From positions 1 through 23,431 of the forward strand of contig BOBI01000019.1 in NCBI GenBank assembly GCA_026002305.1: a stretch of 23,431 nucleotides of DNA. Reading direction: 5' to 3'. This DNA comes from Spirochaetia bacterium (GTDB lineage: Bacteria; Spirochaetota; Spirochaetia; Treponematales; Breznakiellaceae). How positions within the stretch are numbered: the first letter of the stretch is position 1; each line of letters begins with the position of its first letter. The position numbers were made by a program, and so were the translations under genes. Below the pieces are notes generated by a model. The model worked only from the letters and a program-made list of their open reading frames with translations, did not search any database and had not been told where the DNA came from. Of this stretch, positions 8,116 to 15,816 are shown piece after piece.

Positions 8116-10491
8116 ATGGCATTGTATTTAACAAAAAAAAGTATATTTTTGCGTCTTTTTTTTTCACCATTAGCCGCTATTGCCGCGCTGGTTGTATGCG
8201 GTTATTTCTTGTTGACTCCACCCCAGGCATTGGGCGCATACTTTGATTTCTTGCTGCAAAAACGCCCTGCAAAACCTATTAGTAAAGAAATAGTACTGCT
8301 TGTGCCGGGAAATTCAAGATTAGGTGAGAACGTCATAGAGGCATCCACAGCCGCACAGGTGATAATGACGTTAACTGAAATGGAAGCCGCCTCTCTTTTA
8401 ATACAAGTGCCGGTGCTTGGTGTTTCCACCGGAAATTCCGCAAACGATTCGGAATTGTTTTTACGGTTTGATGAAGAATTCTCCATAATAAGCGGAAACG
8501 TCCGAAACCTTTTTGACGGCATAAAAGCGGGTTCCGTTGCACCTAACGACGCCGGCAGAATGGTGAACGAAGTACTGGCTTTAACGGATGCCGCGAAAGA
8601 ACGGCTTTTAACGCAAACCGTTAAACGTGATGAACATCTTTCCGCGCAAATGGAAAGTATCGCGGATGTATTCGGCGCGGTTTTTTTTGCCGGCGACAGC
8701 CGTTTTGATGTTGTCCGCAAAAGCGACGGCGCATCTTCGGCGCCAAACAAGCCTTATGCTGTTGTTTACGCGAATGTCCGCGCCGATGCCGACGGCCGCC
8801 TGCGCCGCGCCGCACCTGTGCTGACCATCTCCGGCGCCGAACAATATGAGCACATCGTGTTCAGCGCGTTAAAACTGAGTTTTGAAAATTGTGAAGTTAG
8901 ACAACACCGCTTTGGTAAAGACCTTGTCCTGACGCCGCATAACGGTGTTCCTTTCAGGAAAAAGAAAATTCAACTTGATAACACAGGCGCACTGGTTTTT
9001 ACCCGCAGCATGGAAAAAAGCGACTTTAAACAAATACGGCTTGATAGTTTTATTGAATATGGTGAAACCGATAATATGCTCTACAGGCTTCTTTCGGAAT
9101 CGGCGCCGCTTGCGAAATACGGCCGCTTTGATATTGATACCTACCCGCCGTTTTTGTACGAAAAAGCGTTAGCCGCACAAGAAACGCTTCTTAACAATGA
9201 TATAACAAACAAAAACGAAAAAGACGAAATTAAACAAAATTGGATAAGCCTTCGTAATGATTATTTTCTTATGCTTGGAAATTTTTTTGACAGGGCAGGA
9301 ACCACAAGACAAAACATTGTCTTTTCGTTTAACGATTTAATTGATGATGAGAATTTGTCGGAATCCGGAACACAGCAGCTTGAAAAAGTACGCGACGAAT
9401 TATTAGAAAAGTTTGACACGGCAAAGGAACTGTATGAACGGCTTTCGTCGCTGCGGCAGGAATTAGAAGAAGAACTTGTACGCTCTTTTTGTATATTGGG
9501 TTCTATGCCGCAACAGGGGACAGGCGCGATAGGAAACGCGAAAGTTTCCGCTCTGCTTGCGGACAGCTTACTAACCGGCAGCGCCGTTCAAGTTGTGCCT
9601 GTTCCATTTGTGCTTGCCCTTTCCGCTGTCTTTATCTTGTTTTCAATTGTATTTTTACTGCGCAAAGAATTTCTTACCTCGTTGTTATTTTGTATCATAA
9701 TTACTTTTTGTCTGTTTTGTTTTTTCTCGTATCTGTTTATTATAACCGGTTTCTGGATCGATCCATTTATTCCCGCCGGAAGCACCGCCTGCGGAGCCTT
9801 TGTTTCTGCCGTTTGCGCTTTTGTAATTAAAAGAAAATTTGCGCAGGATGTAAAAAAAGTTTATGGCTCGTGCGTTAATTCTGGCCATGTCCGAAAAATT
9901 ATCGGCAGCGGGAAACCGCCGCTGTTAAGAGAAGGAAAAGTTCAAATTGAGAAAGCGGTTTTTCTTGTTATACGAAACCCCAATCTTGCCGCGCTTGAAA
10001 ACCGTAAAGATGCCGAATATTTTAACGAGCTATTACAGAAATTCCGCGAAACAGTTTATGTAAGTTTCATCTCAAAGGGCGCATGTTTAGCGGGCTGCTC
10101 GAGCGATTCGGTAACAATTGTATACGGTTCGCCTGTGGAAAGGCTTGTACTTTCGCTTAAACAAAACGCGGTTATTTATAACGAAAAAGAATGTATTCAA
10201 AAAGCTGTACAAAACCTGACGGAAATTTTAAAAGATCAAAACAAAACAGAATCGTGGGATGTTGGCATTGACTACGGCGAGTGCGCTTTCTCGTATACAA
10301 GGGCAGCCGGTTACACGGCGGCAGGCAGCGCCGTGTTACGCGCATCGCTGCTTTCCACATTATGCCGCAGGTTCAACGCAAAAATTCTTGTATCCAAAAA
10401 TGCCGGCGCCCATATCGACGAAACCCGCAGGCGCACCGCAGGGGCCGAGGGTGAGGGGAAAGAGCTATTTTATGAATTGCTGATACCGTAG
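8116..10491 (+). CDS. CHASE2-domain membrane protein with degenerate class III cyclase domain
   Basis: A 791-residue membrane protein. TM1 at about 12-34 is followed by a large extracytoplasmic CHASE2-like region (entered by FDFLLQKRP and KEIVLLVPG), then three TM segments at about 496-575 and a cytoplasmic adenylate/guanylate-cyclase-like domain at about 610-791 (GIDYGECAFSYTRAAGYTAAG). That order is the usual CHASE2-cyclase layout. The catalytic domain looks inactive: the first metal Asp of the usual DIR motif reads VIR, the GDAVN motif reads GSAVL, so the transition-state Asn is missing, and the later Arg is replaced by Leu. The second Asp (SSDSVTIVYG) remains. It may be a ligand-binding or dimerisation module rather than an enzyme. 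The ATG is one base after the upstream stop with no clear Shine-Dalgarno, implying translational coupling. Confidence 0.75.
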   Translation: MALYLTKKSIFLRLFFSPLAAIAALVVCGYFLLTPPQALGAYFDFLLQKRPAKPISKEIVLLVPGNSRLGENVIEASTAAQVIMTLTEMEAASLLIQVPVLGVSTGNSANDSELFLRFDEEFSIISGNVRNLFDGIKAGSVAPNDAGRMVNEVLALTDAAKERLLTQTVKRDEHLSAQMESIADVFGAVFFAGDSRFDVVRKSDGASSAPNKPYAVVYANVRADADGRLRRAAPVLTISGAEQYEHIVFSALKLSFENCEVRQHRFGKDLVLTPHNGVPFRKKKIQLDNTGALVFTRSMEKSDFKQIRLDSFIEYGETDNMLYRLLSESAPLAKYGRFDIDTYPPFLYEKALAAQETLLNNDITNKNEKDEIKQNWISLRNDYFLMLGNFFDRAGTTRQNIVFSFNDLIDDENLSESGTQQLEKVRDELLEKFDTAKELYERLSSLRQELEEELVRSFCILGSMPQQGTGAIGNAKVSALLADSLLTGSAVQVVPVPFVLALSAVFILFSIVFLLRKEFLTSLLFCIIITFCLFCFFSYLFIITGFWIDPFIPAGSTACGAFVSAVCAFVIKRKFAQDVKKVYGSCVNSGHVRKIIGSGKPPLLREGKVQIEKAVFLVIRNPNLAALENRKDAEYFNELLQKFRETVYVSFISKGACLAGCSSDSVTIVYGSPVERLVLSLKQNAVIYNEKECIQKAVQNLTEILKDQNKTESWDVGIDYGECAFSYTRAAGYTAAGSAVLRASLLSTLCRRFNAKILVSKNAGAHIDETRRRTAGAEGEGKELFYELLIP

Positions 10492-10492
10492 T

Positions 10493-10546
10493 AATGAACC
10501 ACCGCGCAGCAGAGCTGCGCGGCATTAAACCAAAACACGGACAATA
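10493..10546. repeat. Hairpin repeat element, copy 2
   Basis: Flanks aatgaaccac and taaaccaaaacacggac match the element at 3404-3457, but the enclosed hairpin is ccgcgcagc, loop aga, gctgcgcgg (10502-10522). The stem bases differ from copy 1 at several paired positions, yet all nine pairs form. The loop is the complement of the copy 1 loop, as if the hairpin had inverted. It starts one base after the CHASE2 gene stop and ends just before the Shine-Dalgarno of the hydrogenase gene. Confidence 0.75.
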
Positions 10547-10558
10547 AGGGGCATTTAT

Positions 10559-12364
10559 TTGAATAATATGCGAAAAGAAACTAAAAAGAAACCTCCGGTG
10601 TATAACACGGCGGGGAATTGCAGGGACTGTTATAAATGTATAAGGCACTGTCCGGCGAAAGCGATTAAAGATGAACAGCTTGGTATTTATGTGGTGGAAG
10701 AACGGTGTGTGGCTTGCGGCATGTGTGTTACAAAATGTCCGGGTAAATTTATTGTTGCGCGTAATGACATTGATCACGTTAAGCGTCTTTTAGCGCAAAA
10801 AGAAAAAGTTTTTGTTTCGCTTTCGCCGTTGATCTTTGCCGAATGGAGCGGCATAGAAAAAGAACTTATGGCGCTTGCCCTAAAAAAACTAGGATTTTAC
10901 GCAGTGTCGGAAATAACATTTGGTACGCAGCTTATGGCACAGGCGATAAACAAAATGGTTCACGATGCGTTACCGCACGGACAAAAATTATTTATACCGC
11001 CGGTTTGTCCTTCTGTTGTTAAGTATATTATGTTATACGAAAGCCGGTTAACGCCGTTTATAATGGATGTTGCTTCTCCGCTTATTGCACACGCGCGTAT
11101 GTTAAAAAAATTATACGGCAGGGATATACATATTGTTCATATCGGCAGTTGTGTCGGGCGAAAATTAGAGGTTGCGCAATTCAGCGAAATTGACGCGGTG
11201 ATAACATTCCGCGAGTTAAAAAGGTGGTTTGCACGCGAAGATATAAAATTGCAGCCTGAAGCTGGACACGCTCCCGCGCTTATTGGCGAAGAAAATCTTT
11301 TTTTACCGGCGCACGCCTCTGTGAATTTGTCATATTTTACCGAAGATGACGGCTCTTTTGCGGCGTATAAAAATTTTCCCCAGGAGCCGGATGTTGTTTA
11401 TATGGCACATTCAGGCTGCAATAATATAAAGACATTATTGCACGGATTTGATCCCGATTCCCTAACACAGCCGCTGTTTCTTAATCTGCTTGCCTGTTCC
11501 GGCGGCTGCATAGGCGGTCCCGGCATGAGCGCACAAAAACAAAATGCCTTTCAAACATCGGGTATAGGGCGGCGTTTAAACCTTTTTAATCATTATCAAA
11601 ATAGCATTAAACAAAAAACAGACGCGCCTGCCGGACAAGAATTGTCAGACGTCGAAATTAAAATGACCGGCACGGTACGCTTTACGCATATAAAAAAACG
11701 TCTGCATACCGAAGACGAAATGCTGCTTGGTCTATCCAGTATCGGGAAAAATACAAAAGAAGATGAATTGAACTGCGGATGCTGCGGTTATGATACCTGC
11801 CGTGATTTTGTAGACGCTATGCTGGAAAAACATGCGAATACAAATATGTGTGCTGCGCATATTAGAAATCTTTCGGAAAAGCAGACAAACGGGCTTTTAC
11901 AGGCAATACCCAGCGGTGTTGTAGTTGTTGACAAGCGGCTTAAAATAATCGACTGCAATAAAAGTTTTGCGAAATTTTTCGGCAGCGAAATTGTTGAATT
12001 GTTTGATCTGTCGCCCGGTTTATCAGGCGCTATGCTTGATATGATTACATCGGCTCATGTTTATTTTTCGGACTTTTTATACTCAGGCGATTCCGAACAT
12101 GAGGAATACGAGTTTCGTGAAAACAATAAAATATATCATCTTAACCTTTTTACGATTGAGAAAGGCAATATAATAGCCGGAGTATTTGACGATATTACAA
12201 AGCCGCAGATACAAAAAAACAGAACAATAGCAAAGGCAAAAAATATTATTGATAAGAATGTAAGCGTTGTACAAAAGATCGCTTTTTTGCTGGGAGAACA
12301 CGCCGCCGAAACTGAATCAATTTTACAATCAATGATCGAAGCATTTGATGTAAGCGAAGAATGA
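10559..12364 (+). CDS. hydS: Sensory [FeFe]-hydrogenase with PAS domain (HydS/HsfB type)
   Basis: A 601-residue cytoplasmic iron-sulphur protein. The TTG at 10559 is preferred because aagggg ends seven bases before it; the in-frame ATG at 10568 would be 16 bases away. Two [4Fe-4S] ferredoxin motifs (C21-C24-C27-C31 and C50-C53-C56-C60) lead into an H-cluster domain with all four ligand cysteines: C150 (PPVCPS), C198 (GSCVGRK), C313 and C317 (ACSGGCIGG). A further CxCCGxxxC iron-sulphur motif lies at about 402-430 and a PAS domain at about 437-545. The proton-shuttle cysteine of catalytic enzymes (TSCCP) is Val here, and the Met and Glu of the other H-cluster motifs are also changed. This is typical of group C enzymes believed to sense H2 rather than turn it over rapidly. 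The SpoIIE phosphatase gene directly downstream is the usual partner. Confidence 0.9.
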   Translation: MNNMRKETKKKPPVYNTAGNCRDCYKCIRHCPAKAIKDEQLGIYVVEERCVACGMCVTKCPGKFIVARNDIDHVKRLLAQKEKVFVSLSPLIFAEWSGIEKELMALALKKLGFYAVSEITFGTQLMAQAINKMVHDALPHGQKLFIPPVCPSVVKYIMLYESRLTPFIMDVASPLIAHARMLKKLYGRDIHIVHIGSCVGRKLEVAQFSEIDAVITFRELKRWFAREDIKLQPEAGHAPALIGEENLFLPAHASVNLSYFTEDDGSFAAYKNFPQEPDVVYMAHSGCNNIKTLLHGFDPDSLTQPLFLNLLACSGGCIGGPGMSAQKQNAFQTSGIGRRLNLFNHYQNSIKQKTDAPAGQELSDVEIKMTGTVRFTHIKKRLHTEDEMLLGLSSIGKNTKEDELNCGCCGYDTCRDFVDAMLEKHANTNMCAAHIRNLSEKQTNGLLQAIPSGVVVVDKRLKIIDCNKSFAKFFGSEIVELFDLSPGLSGAMLDMITSAHVYFSDFLYSGDSEHEEYEFRENNKIYHLNLFTIEKGNIIAGVFDDITKPQIQKNRTIAKAKNIIDKNVSVVQKIAFLLGEHAAETESILQSMIEAFDVSEE

Positions 12365-12403
12365 CACAGGAGCAATGAGAAAAATGACACCGGAGCAAAA
12401 AGA
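12361..12403. repeat. 20-base imperfect tandem duplication at the hydrogenase/phosphatase junction
   Basis: atgacacaggagcaatgaga (12361-12380) and atgacaccggagcaaaaaga (12384-12403) match at 17 of 20 bases with a 23-base offset. The duplication spans the hydrogenase stop codon, the Shine-Dalgarno and the first codons of the phosphatase gene. Confidence 0.6.
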
Positions 12404-13589
12404 AACATTTGTTGAAGTAGATCACTACCAAGTATCAAAATATAATCAGAGCGCACCGGGCGATGTATTTTATTCTCAAAAAATTGTAAAAACAGGGCGT
12501 ATCATTACAACACTATCCGACGGCTTGGGTTCGGGAATAAAGGCTGGTGTTCTTGCGACGCTTACATCAACGATGATAACAAAATTTATTTCCAGTAATA
12601 TACCGGCGCGAAAGTCGGCGGAAATTATTATGAATACGCTCCCTGTTTCAAAAGAGATGGGCATAAGTTACGCGACGTTTACCGTTGTTGATATTGGCGC
12701 GGATTCAAACATCAGCATTGTTGAATATGATAATCCGCCATACATTTATTTGCGCGGAAATAAAATTATTGAAAACGAAAAAGAGGTTATTCAGTTTGAG
12801 CGTGAAAAAAAAGAAACCGGCCCCAAAACGCCTACCGTACTTTCTTATTCTTCTTTTGCCGCCAAGCCGGATGACAGAATTGTCTTTTTTTCAGACGGTG
12901 TTACACAGGCCGGATTAGGCGGTGAAAAATTTCCATCGGGCTGGGGACGCGAAAACGCGCTGCAGTTTATTATTAAAACACTTGAGCGTAACCCGTCAAT
13001 GAGCGCGCGCAATCTTTCTAAAACACTTGTAACACAGGCCGCGCACCATGATGGTGATAAACCGGCAGATGATATTTCGTGCGCGGTGGTGTATTTTAGA
13101 AAGCCGCGCGACCTGCTTATTATAACGGGGCCGCCGTGGAAAAGTGTCAACGATAAAGACTTTGCGGGTATGTGGACGAATTTTTCCGGCACGAAAATAA
13201 TATCGGGCGGGACAACGGCAAAAATTATTTCGCGCGAGCTTGGCTTAAAAATTAAAGATAAAAAAAATGATGACAATCCGCATTATCCGCCCGAAGCGGA
13301 AATGGAAGGCGCGGCAATGGTAACCGAGGGAATTGTTACACTAGCCGATACCGCAAAAATTTTGGAAAACAACTACCGTACCAATGTAAAAAATAAAACC
13401 GCGCATCGTATGGCGGAGATAATTTTAAACTGCGATCGGATTTTTTTTGCCATTGGCACACGGATAAACGATGCGAATTACGATCCTGCCATTCCTGTTG
13501 AGTTGGGAGCGCGCCGCACTGTGGCGCGTCGCATTGCCAATATTCTTGAAGCAAAGTATTTAAAGGCCGTTAGTATCCGATTTTTTTGA
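12375..13589 (+). CDS. SpoIIE-type PP2C serine phosphatase partnered with the sensory hydrogenase
   Basis: A 404-residue cytoplasmic protein. The first 240 residues are a PP2C/SpoIIE phosphatase with the metal-binding acids in place: D30 (APGDVF), D49 (LSDGLGSG), D174 (FFSDGVTQAG) and D232-D233 (ADDISC). The last roughly 160 residues (from DLLIITGPPWKSV) are a separate conserved-looking domain that I cannot name. The start is uncertain: AGGAG (12368-12372) is only 2 bases from the ATG at 12375 and 11 bases from the ATG at 12384. The gene follows the hydrogenase by 10 bases. In related anaerobes this pair is thought to pass H2 status to downstream regulators by protein dephosphorylation; the substrate here is unknown, and no anti-sigma or anti-anti-sigma gene is adjacent. 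Confidence 0.85.
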   Translation: MRKMTPEQKETFVEVDHYQVSKYNQSAPGDVFYSQKIVKTGRIITTLSDGLGSGIKAGVLATLTSTMITKFISSNIPARKSAEIIMNTLPVSKEMGISYATFTVVDIGADSNISIVEYDNPPYIYLRGNKIIENEKEVIQFEREKKETGPKTPTVLSYSSFAAKPDDRIVFFSDGVTQAGLGGEKFPSGWGRENALQFIIKTLERNPSMSARNLSKTLVTQAAHHDGDKPADDISCAVVYFRKPRDLLIITGPPWKSVNDKDFAGMWTNFSGTKIISGGTTAKIISRELGLKIKDKKNDDNPHYPPEAEMEGAAMVTEGIVTLADTAKILENNYRTNVKNKTAHRMAEIILNCDRIFFAIGTRINDANYDPAIPVELGARRTVARRIANILEAKYLKAVSIRFF

Positions 13590-13601
13590 TTTTCCAGAAA
13601 G

Positions 13602-13662
13602 ATTGTATCATAATGACACATGATATGGACAATATGATACTACTGTATCATATTGATACAAT
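13602..13662. promoter_or_regulatory. Clustered GTATCA/TGATAC palindromes, candidate enhancer or operator
   Basis: A perfect inverted repeat aatatgatac-tact-gtatcatatt (13631-13654) is nested inside a second pair, attgtatca (13602-13610) and tgatacaat (13654-13662). GTATCA thus occurs four times in alternating orientation within 61 bases. The cluster is about 120-180 bases upstream of a sigma54 promoter, the usual distance for an enhancer-binding protein site. It could also be an operator for another regulator or a 3' hairpin of the phosphatase transcript. Confidence 0.5.
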
Positions 13663-13725
13663 TTTCCGGCATAAAACAATACAGGGTGTCATTTTGCAAG
13701 TTTATCAAATTCACGTAAAAATGTT

Positions 13726-13752
13726 ATAACTCTATATAATATATAGAGTTAT
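13726..13752. promoter_or_regulatory. Perfect 12-base-arm palindrome upstream of hsp20
   Basis: ataactctatat and atatagagttat are perfect reverse complements around aat. The palindrome ends 30 bases before the sigma54 -24 element, so it could bind a regulator or bending protein. Confidence 0.45.
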
Positions 13753-13781
13753 GTCTAATATTAACATTTCAAATAAAAACT

Positions 13782-13797
13782 TGGCACGGTATTTGCT
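13782..13797 (+). promoter_or_regulatory. sigma54 (RpoN) promoter of the small heat-shock gene
   Basis: tggcacggtatttgct fits the -24/-12 consensus TGGCAC-N5-TTGC with the GG (13783-13784) and GC (13795-13796) elements at the canonical spacing. Transcription would start near 13808, leaving a leader of about 75 bases. Confidence 0.8.
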
Positions 13798-13882
13798 ATA
13801 TACTAAATGAAAGCGTGTAGCGCTATGAAAAAATATTTAAAAATAGTAAATCTTAAATGTTAGGTTTACGACGGAGGACATT

Positions 13883-14329
13883 ATGAAAACATTATCACTT
13901 TATCGCCCATTGGACCTTGGCAAAGCAATGGTGGACATCGACCGGTTCATGGGATCGCTTTTTGGGGATCAGTCATTTTCCGGCGGCGTGCTTTGCAGAC
14001 AGCCCGCGGTAGATATTGAAGAAACCAGCGACGCCTACATTTTGGAAGCCGAGATGCCGGGTTATGAGGAAAAAGATGTAGAGGTAAACCTTGACGGCGG
14101 CACACTCAATATTGAGTCAAAAAAATCCACCGTTACGGAAAATAAAGACGACGCGCACAACTACATCATGAAGGAAAGGCGCGCTGAAACTTTCAGCCGC
14201 TCGTTCAAGCTGCCGGAAAACGCCGATCCTGAAAACATCAACGCAACATTTAAGAATGGCCTGCTCTGTATGCAAATTAAAAAGCGCACGGAAGCTCAAA
14301 AGCGTGTTATTTCGATAGCAAAAGATTAA
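13883..14329 (+). CDS. Small heat-shock protein (Hsp20/alpha-crystallin family)
   Basis: A 148-residue ATP-independent chaperone that holds unfolding proteins. The ATG has GGAGG five bases upstream (13873-13877). The alpha-crystallin domain spans about 40-145, from PAVDIEETSDAYILEAEMPG through RSFKLPENADPENI to FKNGLLCMQIKKR, which carries the conserved G-L motif; length is normal for the family. It is monocistronic, ending at a terminator at 14416-14445. Its sigma54 promoter is unusual: small heat-shock genes are more often under sigma32, HrcA or RheA-type control. Dependence on an enhancer-binding protein is therefore inferred, with the GTATCA palindromes as candidate sites. Confidence 0.92.
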   Translation: MKTLSLYRPLDLGKAMVDIDRFMGSLFGDQSFSGGVLCRQPAVDIEETSDAYILEAEMPGYEEKDVEVNLDGGTLNIESKKSTVTENKDDAHNYIMKERRAETFSRSFKLPENADPENINATFKNGLLCMQIKKRTEAQKRVISIAKD

Positions 14330-14395
14330 AAAAGATTAAAAAAATTTAAAAACATTTAAAAACATTTAAAAACATTTAAAAAAGATTAGTAAATA
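14320..14395. repeat. AT-rich short tandem repeat after hsp20
   Basis: The 10-base unit aacatttaaa is repeated three times at 14351-14380, with a fourth degenerate unit before it and aaaagatta words on both sides. It covers the end of hsp20 and the convergent stop codon of ispE. Confidence 0.6.
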
Positions 14396-15407
14396 ATTTA
14401 AAAATACCTCCCCGACCCTGTGCGAAACCGCACAGGGTTTTTTTTGCGTATTTAACAAACGGGTATTTGGCGCAAATATGCGCTGCGGCGGCGATGGCGG
14501 CTTTTTTGTTGGGGAATATGCCGAAACAGGTCGAGCCGCTGCCGGAAAGCGAGGTGAACAAACCGCCGTTACTGCGTAGATCTTCCAGAATAGCGCTGTA
14601 GACGGGTGACAATTGCGGGGATTGCAGGAAAACAGGCAAAAAACTGTTAAAAAAACGCCACTTCTCGGGATTTTTTGTAAATTCACTCTGGGGATCATTG
14701 TTAAAAACAGGATTCTTGTTGATATTGGATGGGTTTTTGGTATTCCGGTAGGTGTCCAACATGGAAAAGGCTTCCGCTGTGTTGCTTTTTAGGCCTGAAT
14801 TAACTAAAACGACGTGTAAAACCGGCGCATCAAAAAATAAAAGCTGCTCACCACGCCCGCAGGCAATGGCGGCTCCTACTGTGTTTAAAGCGCCGTTACC
14901 AATAAAAAAAGGCACATCGCTGCCTAAACAGGCGGCGATCTCCTGTAAAAAAGTAAGCCCAAATTGGCTGCCGCACAGGGAATTTAGTGCCAATAGGGTG
15001 GCTGCGGCATCGGAGGAGCCTCCGCCCAACCCCGCCGCTTGAGGAATTCGCTTTTTTATGGTGATTTTACCGGAAAAAGCATTGCCGGTACGTTCGTAAA
15101 ACAGGCGGACGGCTTTAAAAACAAGGTTTTTTTCAGGTGGCAGGGCATCGGGTGTAAGGTTTTGAGCAAATTCATCTGGTAATTCGCTAATATCGGTTAT
15201 AATTTCTAATTTTTGCGGATAGGAATTGATGTTTTTCACCGGTTCCACCATTATTTTGCCGTTAAATGTTAATGTATCATATAAATTAAGCGGGATAAAA
15301 ATGCTTTTTATATCATGAAAACCGTCGCTTCTTTTTTCGCCCACGTCAAGATGAATGTTTATTTTGCAGGGGGCGTTAATTTTCAGAATTTTTTCCGTAC
15401 AGCACAC
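14376..15407 (-). CDS. ispE: 4-diphosphocytidyl-2-C-methyl-D-erythritol kinase (IspE)
   Basis: GHMP-superfamily kinase of the MEP isoprenoid pathway, phosphorylating CDP-methylerythritol with ATP. Seen are the substrate motif NAPCKINIHLDVGEKRSDGFH, the ATP-binding glycine loop PQAAGLGGGSSDAAATLL, and the C-terminal SGSGSTCFGIFPNKKAA. At 343 residues it is longer than the usual 280-300. An Asn/Pro/Lys-rich insertion (around residues 215-255) and a C-terminal tail account for this. The tail (TLCGFAQGRGG onward) is encoded by the terminator hairpin of hsp20 and the AT-rich repeat beyond it, suggesting that the reading frame ran into neighbouring sequence after loss of an earlier stop. The GTG start at 15407 has no clear Shine-Dalgarno and is the least certain part. 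Confidence 0.92.
   Translation of the reverse strand: MCCTEKILKINAPCKINIHLDVGEKRSDGFHDIKSIFIPLNLYDTLTFNGKIMVEPVKNINSYPQKLEIITDISELPDEFAQNLTPDALPPEKNLVFKAVRLFYERTGNAFSGKITIKKRIPQAAGLGGGSSDAAATLLALNSLCGSQFGLTFLQEIAACLGSDVPFFIGNGALNTVGAAIACGRGEQLLFFDAPVLHVVLVNSGLKSNTAEAFSMLDTYRNTKNPSNINKNPVFNNDPQSEFTKNPEKWRFFNSFLPVFLQSPQLSPVYSAILEDLRSNGGLFTSLSGSGSTCFGIFPNKKAAIAAAAHICAKYPFVKYAKKTLCGFAQGRGGIFKLFTNLF
14416..14445 (+). terminator. Intrinsic terminator of hsp20, inside the 3' end of ispE
   Basis: Perfect 9-base stem ccctgtgcg / cgcacaggg with an aaac loop, followed by eight T residues (14438-14445). It works in the hsp20 direction. On the other strand the A-run precedes the hairpin, so it does not terminate ispE. 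Confidence 0.9.
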
Positions 15408-15446
15408 ACTTGAAAATACGCTGTTTTATGGTTAGTCTACAAGGGT

Positions 15447-15785
15447 ATGACTTTTAAGCGGAAAAGCAACCGGCTTTTTTCTTTGGCGACGGCGAAGATA
15501 CGAGGGCGCTTCGACGGCGAGGCTCTGTTAAAAAATATAAGTATTACCGGCTGCCGCCTTGAACACACGGTAAATATTGATGTACAGATTGGCTCAAAGT
15601 ATATGATGTGTATAATGCCGGAAAAACAGGCGGATGTGGGCGAGTTCGATTTGAGTGTTGAGGCGCGCTGGGTTGAGGCGCAAAGCGGCGTATGTATGGC
15701 GGGTTTTAGTATTGTCGAGTCGCCTAAAGGCAAGTTATTTCAACGCTATGTTGATTATTTAGAATACCGCGCCGCTAATCCGTGA
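15447..15785 (+). CDS. PilZ-domain protein (c-di-GMP effector)
   Basis: A 112-residue single-domain cytoplasmic protein. Both signature parts of the c-di-GMP site are present: RKSNR near the N-terminus (RxxxR) and NISITGCRLE (the D/NxSxxG motif) about 25 residues later. Single-domain PilZ proteins act as c-di-GMP-controlled adaptors, in spirochaetes often linked to motility. Start: aaggg lies directly before the ATG with almost no spacing, so the true start may differ slightly, but no better upstream option keeps the frame. It is divergent from ispE (39 bases apart) and 31 bases upstream of the methyltransferase gene. The target is not identifiable. Confidence 0.85.
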   Translation: MTFKRKSNRLFSLATAKIRGRFDGEALLKNISITGCRLEHTVNIDVQIGSKYMMCIMPEKQADVGEFDLSVEARWVEAQSGVCMAGFSIVESPKGKLFQRYVDYLEYRAANP

Positions 15786-15816
15786 ACCGGAACTCTTTAT
15801 CATATTGAAATATTGA

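Noticed and set aside
13631..13662. Intrinsic terminator of the SpoIIE gene
   Set aside because: The palindrome can fold, but it is AT-rich and lacks a T-run after the stem, so a DNA-binding site is more likely.
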